In this document: positions 33,528 to 42,956 of the stretch, piece after piece
Position numbering within the stretch: the first letter of the stretch is position 1
How the letters are laid out: every line of letters starts with the position of its first letter
From: Lachnospiraceae bacterium
GTDB taxonomy: Bacteria > Bacillota > Clostridia > Lachnospirales > Lachnospiraceae
Assembly (NCBI GenBank): GCA_016286035.1
Contig: JAEERY010000019.1
Span: forward strand, 1-64,000
DNA length: 64,000 nucleotides
Direction: 5' to 3'
Notes under the pieces: model-generated
Database searches by the model: none
What the model saw: the letters and a program-made list of their open reading frames with translations, nothing else
What the model was told of the DNA's origin: nothing
Program-made: the position numbers and the translations under genes

Positions 33528-35410
33528 TTATTTATATCTATTCCCAATTCCTCATAGCTTACGGGAACATATATGTATCCCGAAGCATACGGGCCATACT
33601 GATAAGGTGTATACTCAACAACTATACCGTCCTCAGTGAAGCCTACAGCCATATCCTTTGAAGCGTATTCCCTGACACTGTCAAACAGTTCGTTTGCATA
33701 ATCGGGATTGTAGGTGTATGACTCATAATACTGTGAATCATCCTCTTTCCAGTTTGCAACGGTCTTCATTGCGATAAGGTTTTTGAACGTATCATCGTTC
33801 ATGTCGCAAAGATCGGAAAGACTCACTTCCTGTCCGGTGTTCAGATCAAACAGATGATGCTCATTGAATTCCATACCGTGTGCACCGCCGTAATAATCAT
33901 ATCCGTAATAATCAACAACAAGATAATGCGAGCCTATCTTCTTTATATCATTGAGTGACCATTCCGTAGAACAGTAATATGTATAATCCTTTCCCCAGCT
34001 GTCGTCACTCTGCATACCCTCATAATCCGATATGGCACCTTCTTTTAATTTATCATACCTTTCTGTAAGTACCGCATTGATCTCATCGGCATGCTCGACG
34101 CTGTCCTTTATAGTAGTCTTTTCAAGATAGTATTTATAGCAGATAAGTTCCGTACCCGGGAACTGAAGCAGTTCCTTTTCGCTGGTCACATCGGCATACT
34201 CAGCCCATCCTGCCTCATGAGCCACAGCTGTCGTATCGTATACACCGCCGTCTTTAAGATCATATCTCTTCCAAAATGCTTTTCCGTTTAGTGAATCGAT
34301 ATAATATACAGAATCCTCTGTAACGGCAAGTCCCGAAGAAAACGGCAGATAATAGTATCCTGCACTGCCGGGCTTCTCGCTTGCTTCCATCAGGTTTTTG
34401 GTTTCTTTTGTTACGGGATCATATTCAAAGAGTGTCATGTCCGGATGGAAATATTCATCGGCACATACATATCCGTAAAACTTTCCTCCTGCCACAGCCA
34501 TGACTTCAGGGTTTGTTGTCGAATCTCCCGTATAGAGCACGGAATACTCGCTGTTTCTTAAATTATATATGATAACCTCGTAAAGATTGTTCTGCCAGTC
34601 ACTGTGTACTGCCCATATGTAATCTCCAGCTATCGCATTCACATATGAGTTATCAGGCATCTTAACGACATTCTTTACCTTGTTACCGTCCATATCAAAC
34701 TGGCTTACTGCACCGGTCGAATCACTTGCCACCGCAAAGATATCACCGTTAAATGCCTTAAGAGTCTTCATGAGACTGTTATCTGTCATAAGGAATGAGA
34801 ATCCGCTGTTATTGATCTTTCTTGCAAGCTCCTGCATCTTTTCGTCATGAACGCACTTTTTGCTTTCCGGATCATATACATATATCTCATCGACAGACTC
34901 CTGTGTCGATCCTCTGAAAGAACTGCATTCAATATAGATCTTATCGTCATATTCAACTACATTCATGTTTGCACAGTTTGTATTGATGACGGGACTGTCT
35001 ACCTTATTGCCCTCTTTATCAAGAACCAGCAGTTCATATCCGCCAAGATCATATACATTACGTGCAATATATTCATAGTCACCGATAACCTCTGTCCTTG
35101 ATATGTATTCAGATCCGACTTTTGCCTCATAGATCTTTGTCGCATTCTCTCCGTCGCTTATAAGGAAGCACTGCACATCATCATGCACCAGTACAGGGGT
35201 AAAAGATGCCTTTACAGGTTCTTTTGTATCCGGCTCATCCGTATCGGAAGGCTTTGTATCGGTATTGTCATCCTTATCATTATCATCCTCGCTACTGTCA
35301 GTCTCCACACGCTGCTCCTCCTCATCATTTTCCTTTTCACAGGCAGTGAAGGCAAACATAAACATGAGACTCATAATGAGCATCAAAAGTACTCTTTTTA
35401 TATTTTTCAT
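33524..35410 (-). CDS. Large lipoprotein with propeller-like region and RsiV/DUF3298-like C-terminus
   Basis: A 628-residue predicted lipoprotein: lipobox FAFTAC, a long acidic Asp/Glu/Thr linker (about 30-65), then repeated beta-strand motifs of the kind seen in DUF5050-like propellers (ICYKYYLEK, YSVLYTGDST), and a C-terminal region with YYGGAHGMEFNEHHLFDLNTG resembling the DUF3298/RsiV extracytoplasmic domain. RsiV-like domains can bind ligands such as lysozyme in anti-sigma factors, but no sigma factor is here. The in-frame ATG 16 codons upstream lacks a ribosome-binding site; GGGAG precedes the ATG at 35410. Confidence 0.82.
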   Translation of the reverse strand: MKNIKRVLLMLIMSLMFMFAFTACEKENDEEEQRVETDSSEDDNDKDDNTDTKPSDTDEPDTKEPVKASFTPVLVHDDVQCFLISDGENATKIYEAKVGSEYISRTEVIGDYEYIARNVYDLGGYELLVLDKEGNKVDSPVINTNCANMNVVEYDDKIYIECSSFRGSTQESVDEIYVYDPESKKCVHDEKMQELARKINNSGFSFLMTDNSLMKTLKAFNGDIFAVASDSTGAVSQFDMDGNKVKNVVKMPDNSYVNAIAGDYIWAVHSDWQNNLYEVIIYNLRNSEYSVLYTGDSTTNPEVMAVAGGKFYGYVCADEYFHPDMTLFEYDPVTKETKNLMEASEKPGSAGYYYLPFSSGLAVTEDSVYYIDSLNGKAFWKRYDLKDGGVYDTTAVAHEAGWAEYADVTSEKELLQFPGTELICYKYYLEKTTIKDSVEHADEINAVLTERYDKLKEGAISDYEGMQSDDSWGKDYTYYCSTEWSLNDIKKIGSHYLVVDYYGYDYYGGAHGMEFNEHHLFDLNTGQEVSLSDLCDMNDDTFKNLIAMKTVANWKEDDSQYYESYTYNPDYANELFDSVREYASKDMAVGFTEDGIVVEYTPYQYGPYASGYIYVPVSYEELGIDINK

Positions 35411-35469
35411 ATCTTTATTACTCCCGTATAAGTCAGTAATGACCAATTTCCTTTTCATTCTATCATAAA

Positions 35470-35482
35470 ATCACATATTGTG
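35470..35482. promoter_or_regulatory. Short palindrome between divergent genes
   Basis: TCACATATTGTGA is an odd-length palindrome in the 135-base divergent gap between the lipoprotein gene and capA-like gene. It could be a shared operator. No confident -10/-35 pair was found for either side. Confidence 0.35.
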
Positions 35483-35519
35483 ATAAACTATCTATCTGAA
35501 AAACATAACCAGGGAGTCA

Positions 35520-35543
35520 ATGTCATATAAGACATCAGATTAA
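35520..35543 (+). CDS. Possible seven-codon leader ORF before the CapA gene
   Basis: AGGGAG at 35511-35516 is followed by ATG TCA TAT AAG ACA TCA GAT TAA, and the CapA start codon follows the TAA after two bases. The CapA start itself has no Shine-Dalgarno. The arrangement suggests ribosomes load on the short frame and reinitiate. It could also be chance, with the true start at another codon. Confidence 0.3.
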   Translation: MSYKTSD

Positions 35544-35545
35544 AC

Positions 35546-36886
35546 ATGCGAAAGAAAACCATTATAGTATTTCTAGTAAGTCTTTTAGCCACACTGCTTA
35601 TCGGTGTGATGATCACATATCCCCAGTGGAAGGGGCTCATAAAAACTTCATCCGATCCGGAGGAAGCCTCTTTGGTGACCTTAGATGCTGTAAGTGATGA
35701 TGCTTTACCTGAAAAAACAGATGATCCGGATATCGTACAAGTCGAGATCGAAGCCATTCCAACTCCTACTCCGCCTCCTTTTGAAGAGTATGATATAAAC
35801 CTCATGGCTGTAGGTGACAACCTTATGCATATGGGACTTGTAAACAGCGGCAGGCTTGCTGAAGGCGGTTATAACTTTGATTTTTTATATGAGGATATCG
35901 CTCCCTTTCTTGATAAGGCCGATATCAGCATCATAAACCAGGAGACCATAATGGCCGGAAATGAAAAAGGCTTCAGCGGTTTTCCTTATTTCAACTCTCC
36001 CGTTGAAGTTGCCGATGCGATCGAAAAAGCAGGCTTCAATGTTGTCTTGCAGTCTTCGAACCATACGATCGATCAGGGGCTTGACGGTCTGTTAAACGCT
36101 TATAAGGTATGGGAAGATCATCCTGGAGTCATTGCAGTCGGAATACACGATGATCCCGAAAAGCTTCGTGATATCCCTGTACTTGATATCAGAGGGGTGA
36201 AATTCGCAATACTTAATTACACATACGGTCCCAATCTCGGTGCGGTACCTTCAAATGTAAGAGGCTATATGAATATCCTCTGTGCAACAAAGGAAGGGAG
36301 CAAAACAGGCGAACTGGATCTTACCAGACTGGATCCTGCCGTGATCGATGATATAAAAAAAGCAAAAGAAATGGCAGATATAGTCATAGTATGCCCTCAC
36401 TGGGGTGAGGAATATGCCATTGAGCCCACCAAATACCAGGTCGAGTTTGCAAACCAGATGGCCGAAGCAGGTGCCGATCTTATAATCGGCGCACATCCTC
36501 ATGTACCCGAACCCGTTACATATATCACAGCCTCTTCAGGCCACAGATGCCTTTGTTATTATTCGCTGGGAAATTATATATCCACAGGTCAGAACGGTCA
36601 GTCCATGCTTGAAGGCATGGCCTGGGTCGTATTTCATGTGACCGAGGATGGAGTTTATATAGATGAAAACAAGACCGGTGTACTCCCTCTTGTAATGGAA
36701 TACCTTTCCGGTCCTTTGAGATTCGAGGGCGTCTATCCCCTCGAGGATTATACAGATGAACTTGCCGGCAAACACGGCATAAGAAGCTGGGGCGGCGTCA
36801 ACCTTACGGTCGATAAACTTAAAGAATGGAGTTCACAGATATTCGGCGAATGGAGTATCTCCAAAGATTATATCCTGTCCCAGTGA
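35546..36886 (+). CDS. CapA-family membrane-anchored metallophosphatase-like protein
   Basis: A 446-residue protein with one N-terminal membrane anchor (about 5-25), a proline-rich linker (PTPTPPP) and a CapA domain: MAVGDNLMH, NQETIMAGNE, SSNHTIDQGLDGL, CPHWGEEY and IIGAHPHVPEP carry the Asp, Asn and His residues expected for a calcineurin-like metal site. CapA relatives take part in poly-gamma-glutamate capsule export or wall polymer processing; capB and capC are not here, so its substrate is uncertain. The stop touches the stop of the convergent flavoprotein gene. Confidence 0.9.
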   Translation: MRKKTIIVFLVSLLATLLIGVMITYPQWKGLIKTSSDPEEASLVTLDAVSDDALPEKTDDPDIVQVEIEAIPTPTPPPFEEYDINLMAVGDNLMHMGLVNSGRLAEGGYNFDFLYEDIAPFLDKADISIINQETIMAGNEKGFSGFPYFNSPVEVADAIEKAGFNVVLQSSNHTIDQGLDGLLNAYKVWEDHPGVIAVGIHDDPEKLRDIPVLDIRGVKFAILNYTYGPNLGAVPSNVRGYMNILCATKEGSKTGELDLTRLDPAVIDDIKKAKEMADIVIVCPHWGEEYAIEPTKYQVEFANQMAEAGADLIIGAHPHVPEPVTYITASSGHRCLCYYSLGNYISTGQNGQSMLEGMAWVVFHVTEDGVYIDENKTGVLPLVMEYLSGPLRFEGVYPLEDYTDELAGKHGIRSWGGVNLTVDKLKEWSSQIFGEWSISKDYILSQ

Positions 36887-38155
36887 TCACTTTGCAAGTG
36901 TACTGCCTGCTATATAACCCGAAGTAAATGCCCACTGAAGATTATAACCTCCGCAGGTACCGTCCACATCGAGTATCTCTCCTGCAAAGTACAATCCGTC
37001 AACAAGTTTTGATCCCATATCGGCATTAATCTGGTTAAGATCAACTCCTCCTGACGTTACCTGGGCTCTGTTAAAGCCGCAGTCTCCGTTTATCTTTACA
37101 CTTAAAGCCTTTAAAACGGATACCGCTTTATATATCTTATCTTCTGCCTGTGAAACTTTTATCTCATTAAGCCCGTAATCTGAAACAACAAATCCTGCCA
37201 TCTTTTCATTTGTGATAAGGCTGAGTGCCTCTGATACACTCATATCTGAATCAGATTCTTTAATTAGTTTACATAATTCGTCTTCATTCATATCAGGAAA
37301 CAGATCGATCTTTAATGATACATCCTTTTTTTCATCCAGAGCTTTGGTCGCATATCGGCTCAGCTGCATTACCGGTATCCCGCTGATGTTGTCTTTGTTG
37401 AATATGATCTCTCCGGTCTCTTTTTCTGTCTCCTTATCATCTATCATAAGGGTGATTTTGCACTTAAGTCTGACACCGGCAAGATCTGAATACTTTTTAT
37501 CTTCAAATGTAAGCGGTACAAGAGCCGGTCTCTGCAAAAGTATCTCATGCCCGAATCTTCTTATAACCTTATTAAGATTTCCGTCACTTCCGTGAGTCGG
37601 GCTTGCTTTTCCTCCAACCGCAATAACGATATCCCTGCAGGTAAACCCTTCCTGTTTATCCGCGATCACACTGAACCTGCTTTGGTCATCTTTTTTGTTG
37701 TTTGTAGTTATGTCAACCGCTCTGCTGCTGCATATGATGGAAACACCGAGTCTTCTGCATTCAAATAAAAGAGCCTGTGCGATGGTTCTTGCCTGTTCAT
37801 TGTATGGATATACATAACCCGAAATATCCTTGCTTATGACTCCTATGCCTTTCATGAATCCGATAAGTGCTTTATTATCAAATCTCTCATATGCATCATA
37901 GGCAAATTCGGTCCTGTCTCCCCTGAACACCTTTTTATCAAATGTGAGGTTTGTATAGTTACATCTGCCGTTACCAGTGGCATATATCTTTTTAAGAGGA
38001 ATGTCCTTCTGTTCCAAGACAAGTACACTCTTGCCGCCTCTTGAAGCTGTTATGGCAGCCATCATACCTGCAGGTCCGGCACCGATAACGATCACATCAT
38101 AACTCTTTTTTATACTGTATTCATTTGTTAAGCTGCTCTTATTATCTTTTTTCAA
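36887..38155 (-). CDS. HI0933-like FAD/NAD(P) flavoprotein (BaiN/RdsA type)
   Basis: A 422-residue oxidoreductase with the dinucleotide fold VIVIGAGPAGMMAAITASRGGKSVLVLEQ near residues 20-48 (given in part), GNGRCNYTN, VIAVGGKASPTHGSDG and the C-terminal GLYFAGEILDVDGTCGGYNLQWAFTSG region of the family. Some members hydrogenate bile-acid intermediates or act on other substrates; none can be assigned here. It is followed by no terminator because its stop codon abuts the convergent CapA stop. Upstream by 15 bases lies a small lipoprotein gene, so the two form an operon. Confidence 0.93.
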   Translation of the reverse strand: MKKDNKSSLTNEYSIKKSYDVIVIGAGPAGMMAAITASRGGKSVLVLEQKDIPLKKIYATGNGRCNYTNLTFDKKVFRGDRTEFAYDAYERFDNKALIGFMKGIGVISKDISGYVYPYNEQARTIAQALLFECRRLGVSIICSSRAVDITTNNKKDDQSRFSVIADKQEGFTCRDIVIAVGGKASPTHGSDGNLNKVIRRFGHEILLQRPALVPLTFEDKKYSDLAGVRLKCKITLMIDDKETEKETGEIIFNKDNISGIPVMQLSRYATKALDEKKDVSLKIDLFPDMNEDELCKLIKESDSDMSVSEALSLITNEKMAGFVVSDYGLNEIKVSQAEDKIYKAVSVLKALSVKINGDCGFNRAQVTSGGVDLNQINADMGSKLVDGLYFAGEILDVDGTCGGYNLQWAFTSGYIAGSTLAK

Positions 38156-38170
38156 TCCCTGATACCTTCA

Positions 38171-38743
38171 TCAGTCAAGCGGTGTGATCGTTGACAGGTA
38201 ATCATCAAGCGCACCGTTTTTGATCGCATTCCGTGTAGCGGATATATAGATATATATTATCTTATCATCCATAACCTTTATAAGAAACACCTGTTTATTG
38301 TCATCACTGTTTAATACAAACTTTCGAAATGTAGTGTTTGCTATCGTAACATTTTCATTCGTTTCAGTCTTATATGTAAAGAACAGCTTGTCTTTGAGCT
38401 GATCTTCGATATTTGCAACAAAATCATCCGCTGTGAATCCGTTGACGTTATCCTCGCTTATTACCATAAGCCCGGCATTCTTGCTGTCGAGAGCATATTC
38501 TGCCAAAAAGGAATCCTTTCCACCCTGCAGATAACAGTAACTGTAGTTTACGGCATAATCCATGCTGTCCATAGGATCTTCAAGATAGTCCATCTTTCCA
38601 AAAGGAGTTATCTTTACTCCCAGTCTTGTGTTTGTATATACTCCGTCTTTGATCTTTCCTGCCTTGTAACTGCTGCAGCCTGTTAGTGCGCTGATAAACA
38701 GTATCACGCATAACAGTACTGAAACACTGATCCTTGTTTTCAT
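38171..38743 (-). CDS. Small lipoprotein of unknown function
   Basis: A 190-residue protein with signal peptide and lipobox ISALTGC at residue 23. The mature part is a mixed alpha/beta domain with no recognised signature. GAGGGG lies right before the ATG. The 15-base gap to the flavoprotein gene means they are co-transcribed. Small lipoproteins like this are widespread in Lachnospiraceae; no role is assigned. Confidence 0.8.
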   Translation of the reverse strand: MKTRISVSVLLCVILFISALTGCSSYKAGKIKDGVYTNTRLGVKITPFGKMDYLEDPMDSMDYAVNYSYCYLQGGKDSFLAEYALDSKNAGLMVISEDNVNGFTADDFVANIEDQLKDKLFFTYKTETNENVTIANTTFRKFVLNSDDNKQVFLIKVMDDKIIYIYISATRNAIKNGALDDYLSTITPLD

Positions 38744-38771
38744 TTCCCCTCTTTTACCGCCTTTTCATAAT

Positions 38772-38798
38772 AAGACCGCCACCACAGGTGACGGTCTT
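38772..38798 (-). terminator. Hairpin after the chemoreceptor gene
   Basis: AAGACCGCCACC and GGTGACGGTCTT pair except at one position. The minus strand continues ATTATGAAAAG, a weak T tract, so termination is likely but not strong. Confidence 0.6.
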
Positions 38799-38821
38799 GT
38801 GATCTGTATTAAACTTTATCA

Positions 38822-40495
38822 TTATACTCTGAAGTATTCAACCATCTGAGCAAGACCTTTTGCAAGATCGTTCATGCTCTTGTTGTCTTCACTTATCGTA
38901 TTGACATGATCTGTTACATCTCCCAGAGAAGCTGATATCTCTGCATTGGATGCTGAATTCTCTTCAGATACTGCAGAAAGGCTGCTGACATTCTCCGTGA
39001 TCACATCCTTGATCTCTATCAGTGTCTTTGTCTTTCCGCCGATACTTTCTATCTCTGTAACAGCCTTGCCGATCTCCGACTCAAGCACTTCGAAACGTGC
39101 CATGGTGTCTCCCATGAGCTCCTGTTCCTTGTTTATCGCTACACGGACATCGTCTGACATGCTAACACATGTATCAGAAAGCTGGCTTATGTCATTTACG
39201 ATATCTGCTATCTCAAGAGCTGAATTATTACTCTGCTCTGCAAGTTTCTTAATCTCTTCCGCTACAACAGCAAATCCCTTTCCTGCTTCTCCTGCTCTTG
39301 CTGACTCGATAGATGCATTGAGTGCCAGCAGGTTGGTCTGGCTTGAGATATCGGTTATTAGATTTACTGCATCCGTGATCTTTGATACAGCATCATTTGT
39401 CTGCGAGATGCTCCTTGAGATATTCTCAACAGCTTCGGTAGTAAGCTTGCTGCTCTCATTCATCTCTCTGATATAATTCACGGCATCATCATTTGCCTTG
39501 CTCATAGACTTGGCGCCTTCGCTAAGTACATCTACATTCTGAGATATATCACTTATGATGCTGTCCATGTCTATAACTTTTCCGTTGATATCCTGAACAC
39601 TCTCGGCAACTGTATATGCACCGTCTGAGATCTCGGTCATTGCTACACCGATCTGGCCTGTTCCGTCAGCAGTCTGCGCTGAAAGAGCCGCAACCTCATC
39701 TATACCGTTAACAAGCATTGCCGAAGAATCCTTGATATCGCTTATAACACTGCTCAATGAATTCTGCAGTCTGTCGGCAGACTCTATAAGCAGCTTCGTT
39801 TCCTTAAGTATTGATTTTGTCGTTACGGGATTTGTAAGGTCACCTTCCGCAATGTTATGGATGTTTTCTGCCACTTCACCAAGAGGACCTACTACCTTCT
39901 TTGTTAACAGATAGACCGTTACGCCAAAGACTATGAAAACAAAAAGTGCAGTTGCTAAAACAGCTATCATCAGCTGGTTTTCCTGCTGATGAACGGCTGT
40001 TGCTTTCATTCCGGCAAAAGCCATTCCCCATGTACTGCCGTCGGCATTATGTATAGGTGTGTAATATACATAATAGTCGATATCATTTATCTTCACATCA
40101 TCGGATGTATAATCTTCTCCTTTTTGACAGGCTTCCCACACAGCGAAATTCGCCTGGGTTCCTTCTATCCTCTCACCCTGGGCATTGCGGATCGATGTCA
40201 CAAATCTGACATTTTCCTTGAACATCGTAAGATCCACATCATGTGTCGCGATGGAATCGATATAATCGGTCTCATATTCGATACCGCCTCTGTTAATGAT
40301 GTCCCACTCATAATAATCTCTCAGACTGTATGAAGCTATCTCAAGGCTTTTGAATATCTGTGTTTCCATCGCCCCGACAAGCTTGATGTAAGATACTATG
40401 GCAAGTATTATAATAGCTACTCCCATAGGAATAAGTGCCATCATGAGCATCATCTTGCCCATATTCAGTCCATTGGACTTGTTCTTCCCGTTCAT
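38822..40495 (-). CDS. Methyl-accepting chemotaxis protein
   Basis: A 557-residue transmembrane chemoreceptor: span 1 (about 12-36), an extracellular single-Cache-like sensor (about 37-180, with DYYEWDI and [17 protein letters not shown]), span 2 (about 178-203), HAMP, and a long coiled signalling domain whose conserved tip is [19 protein letters not shown]. It would signal to CheA and the flagellar motor; the ligand is unknown. An in-frame ATG three codons upstream is too close to the GGAG site; the ATG at 40495 is at 10 bases. A perfect inverted repeat with a TATAAT lies upstream. Confidence 0.95.
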   Translation of the reverse strand: MNGKNKSNGLNMGKMMLMMALIPMGVAIIILAIVSYIKLVGAMETQIFKSLEIASYSLRDYYEWDIINRGGIEYETDYIDSIATHDVDLTMFKENVRFVTSIRNAQGERIEGTQANFAVWEACQKGEDYTSDDVKINDIDYYVYYTPIHNADGSTWGMAFAGMKATAVHQQENQLMIAVLATALFVFIVFGVTVYLLTKKVVGPLGEVAENIHNIAEGDLTNPVTTKSILKETKLLIESADRLQNSLSSVISDIKDSSAMLVNGIDEVAALSAQTADGTGQIGVAMTEISDGAYTVAESVQDINGKVIDMDSIISDISQNVDVLSEGAKSMSKANDDAVNYIREMNESSKLTTEAVENISRSISQTNDAVSKITDAVNLITDISSQTNLLALNASIESARAGEAGKGFAVVAEEIKKLAEQSNNSALEIADIVNDISQLSDTCVSMSDDVRVAINKEQELMGDTMARFEVLESEIGKAVTEIESIGGKTKTLIEIKDVITENVSSLSAVSEENSASNAEISASLGDVTDHVNTISEDNKSMNDLAKGLAQMVEYFRV

Positions 40496-40532
40496 AATTC
40501 CCATTCTCCTTCAATGATCTTAAACCAAAACC

Positions 40533-40569
40533 ACTCATTTATTATAGCACTTTTGTGTAATAAATGAGT
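40533..40569. promoter_or_regulatory. Inverted repeat carrying a -10 box ahead of the chemoreceptor gene
   Basis: ACTCATTTATTA (40533-40544) and TAATAAATGAGT (40558-40569) are a perfect 12-base inverted repeat with a 13-base loop. TATAAT of the minus strand (40541-40546) overlaps one arm. It may be an operator at the chemoreceptor promoter, or an AT-rich terminator of feoAB, whose stop is about 30 bases upstream. No good -35 was found. Confidence 0.5.
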
Positions 40570-40600
40570 AAGTAATCGGATAATAAATCCAAAAAAGAAT

Positions 40601-42937
40601 TTATCGTAAACATATTGTATAGACAATTTGTACAACAGCCGCTCCGGCCCATGCCACGGCACACTGCCATATCACTACGCATGCTGCCCATTTGGTACCG
40701 AGTTCTCTTTTTATCGCAGCAACTGCCGCAACACAGGGAGTATAAAGCAGAGAGAATACCAGCAATGACGCTGCTGTAGCTGAGGTTATCGCTGTATTTA
40801 CACCGTCTCCGAACAATATCTCAAGTGTTGATACAACACTCTCCTTTGCCATAAATCCGCAGACTAAAGAAGTGCATATCCTCCAGTCCCCGAGTCCTGC
40901 CGGTCTCATTATCGGAACCATCAGTCCGCTCAGTATAGCCAGTATGCTGTCATGAGAATCAGCTACCATGTTGAAATGAATATCAAAGCTTTGTAGCAGC
41001 CATATGACTATGGTCGCTATAAGAATCACCGAGAAAGCCCTCTGCAGAAAATCCCTTGCCTTTTCCCATAAGAGCTGGGAAACATTTTTGGCTGACGGCA
41101 TACGGTAATTTGGAAGCTCCATAACAAACGGCACGGCATCACCTTTAAAAAGGGTCTTTCTGTAGAAGAATGCTACGACTATACCTGTAACTATTCCAAG
41201 AAGATACAGTCCTATCATCACAAGTGCCGCATAATCCGGGAAGAATGCATTTACAAAAAACGCATATATCGGGAGCTTTGCCGTACAGCTCATAAAAGGG
41301 GTGAGCAGGATGGTCATCCTTCTGTCCCTTTCACTGGGAAGTGTTCTTGTTGCCATGACTGCGGGTACGGTACAGCCAAACCCGATTAGCATCGGAACTA
41401 TACTTCTACCCGAAAGACCTATCTTTCTTAAGAGCCTGTCCATAACGAAAGCAACTCTGGCTATATATCCGCTGTCCTCCAAAAGAGCCAGAAACAGAAA
41501 CAGCGTAACGATTATCGGAAGGAAAGAAAGCACGCTTCCCACTCCCGCAAAGACACCGTCTATGATCAGACTGTGTAAAGTTGCATTGACACCCGCTGAT
41601 GAAAGTGTACCGTCAACCAGTGAGGTGAGTGCATCGATCCCCATCTCCAAAAGACTTTGGAGGCCTGCACCGATAACGGCAAACGTAAGCCAGAAAACCA
41701 GAGCCATTATGATTATAAATGCAGGTATTGCGGTATACTTTCCCGTCAGGATCTTGTCGATTCTCTCACTGCGGGCGCGTTCCTTACTCTCACGCGGTTT
41801 TTTTACAGTCTGCCTTACGACCTTCATGATAAATGAAAATCTCATGTCGGCTATCGCAGCACTCCTGTCCATACCGCATTCGTTTTCCATCTGAATAACG
41901 ATGTGTTCCAGCATCTCAAGCTCATTCTTGTCAAGCCTTAATGCATCTAATATCTCACTGTCTCCCTCTATCACCTTGCTTGCGGCAAATCTTAAGGGCA
42001 TATCTATGGCAGATGCATGATCTTCTATTAGATGTGCAACGGCATGTATGCATCTGTGGACCGCACCGCCTTTATCATTCTCATCACAAAAATCCTGAAC
42101 AAGAGGTTTTTCCCTGTAATGAGCCACATGTATCGCATGAGATATCAGCTCATCAACACCTTCATTGTTGGATGCTGATATAGGTACTACAGGAACACCC
42201 AGTATCCTCTCCATCTTATTGATGTTTATGGTACCGCCGTTCTCCCTTACCTCATCCATCATGTTTAACGCTACAACCATCGGGATATCCATCTCGATAA
42301 GCTGCATCGTCAGATAAAGGTTTCTTTCTATATTGGTCGCATCAAGTATGTTTATGATGCCGGTGGGTTTCTCATTTAAAACAAAGTTTCTGGATACTAT
42401 CTCTTCCGTTGAATACGGAGACATTGAATATATCCCGGGAAGATCTGTCACTCTGGTGTTGGGCTTGTTCCTTATGGGACCGTCCTTGCGGTCAACCGTA
42501 ACTCCCGGGAAGTTTCCGACATGCTGATTGGATCCCGTAAGCTGGTTGAAAAGTGTAGTCTTTCCGCTGTTCTGGTTCCCCACAAGAGCAAACGTAAGAA
42601 GGGTCTGTTCTGAAAGAGGTGCTTCATCTTCTTTGGAATGAAACTTTCCTCCTTCACCCAGACCCGGATGTTCTATGAGTTTATATTCTTCTTCGTCTGT
42701 CTCTTCATCTTTATCCATCGGCTCGATCGCTATCTTTTGAGCATCGGCAAGACGGATAGTAAGTTCATAATCGTGTATCTTTAATTCCATGGGATCACCC
42801 ATCGGGGCAAGCTTTACCACTTTTACCCCGATACCGGGTATGACTCCCATATCCAAAAGATGCTGTCTTAATGCGCCTTCACCTCCGACAGAGATTATGC
42901 GCGCACTCTTTCCTGTCTCTAATTCATTAAGCTGCAT
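40601..42937 (-). CDS. feoB: Ferrous iron transporter, FeoA-FeoB fusion
   Basis: A 778-residue single-chain iron(II) importer. Residues about 1-75 form a FeoA SH3-like domain (LLDMGVIPGIGVKVVKLAPMG); after a linker comes the FeoB G domain with G1 GNQNSGKTTLF, G3 DLPGIYS and G4 NMMD, a regulatory helical domain, and the polytopic membrane part with two gate segments (GFGCTVPAVMATRTL and GFMAKESVVSTLE). FeoA and FeoB are normally separate, though fusions are known in Clostridia. The frame can be opened earlier, but the ATG at 42937 gives the natural FeoA start 20 bases after the phosphoribosyltransferase gene. Its Shine-Dalgarno is weak. Confidence 0.96.
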   Translation of the reverse strand: MQLNELETGKSARIISVGGEGALRQHLLDMGVIPGIGVKVVKLAPMGDPMELKIHDYELTIRLADAQKIAIEPMDKDEETDEEEYKLIEHPGLGEGGKFHSKEDEAPLSEQTLLTFALVGNQNSGKTTLFNQLTGSNQHVGNFPGVTVDRKDGPIRNKPNTRVTDLPGIYSMSPYSTEEIVSRNFVLNEKPTGIINILDATNIERNLYLTMQLIEMDIPMVVALNMMDEVRENGGTININKMERILGVPVVPISASNNEGVDELISHAIHVAHYREKPLVQDFCDENDKGGAVHRCIHAVAHLIEDHASAIDMPLRFAASKVIEGDSEILDALRLDKNELEMLEHIVIQMENECGMDRSAAIADMRFSFIMKVVRQTVKKPRESKERARSERIDKILTGKYTAIPAFIIIMALVFWLTFAVIGAGLQSLLEMGIDALTSLVDGTLSSAGVNATLHSLIIDGVFAGVGSVLSFLPIIVTLFLFLALLEDSGYIARVAFVMDRLLRKIGLSGRSIVPMLIGFGCTVPAVMATRTLPSERDRRMTILLTPFMSCTAKLPIYAFFVNAFFPDYAALVMIGLYLLGIVTGIVVAFFYRKTLFKGDAVPFVMELPNYRMPSAKNVSQLLWEKARDFLQRAFSVILIATIVIWLLQSFDIHFNMVADSHDSILAILSGLMVPIMRPAGLGDWRICTSLVCGFMAKESVVSTLEILFGDGVNTAITSATAASLLVFSLLYTPCVAAVAAIKRELGTKWAACVVIWQCAVAWAGAAVVQIVYTICLR

Positions 42938-42956
42938 GACCTTTTCTTCCACTACT

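Noticed and set aside
41301-41894. 197-residue plus-strand ORF opposite feoB
   Set aside because: Antisense to the conserved FeoB membrane domain with no plausible start site.
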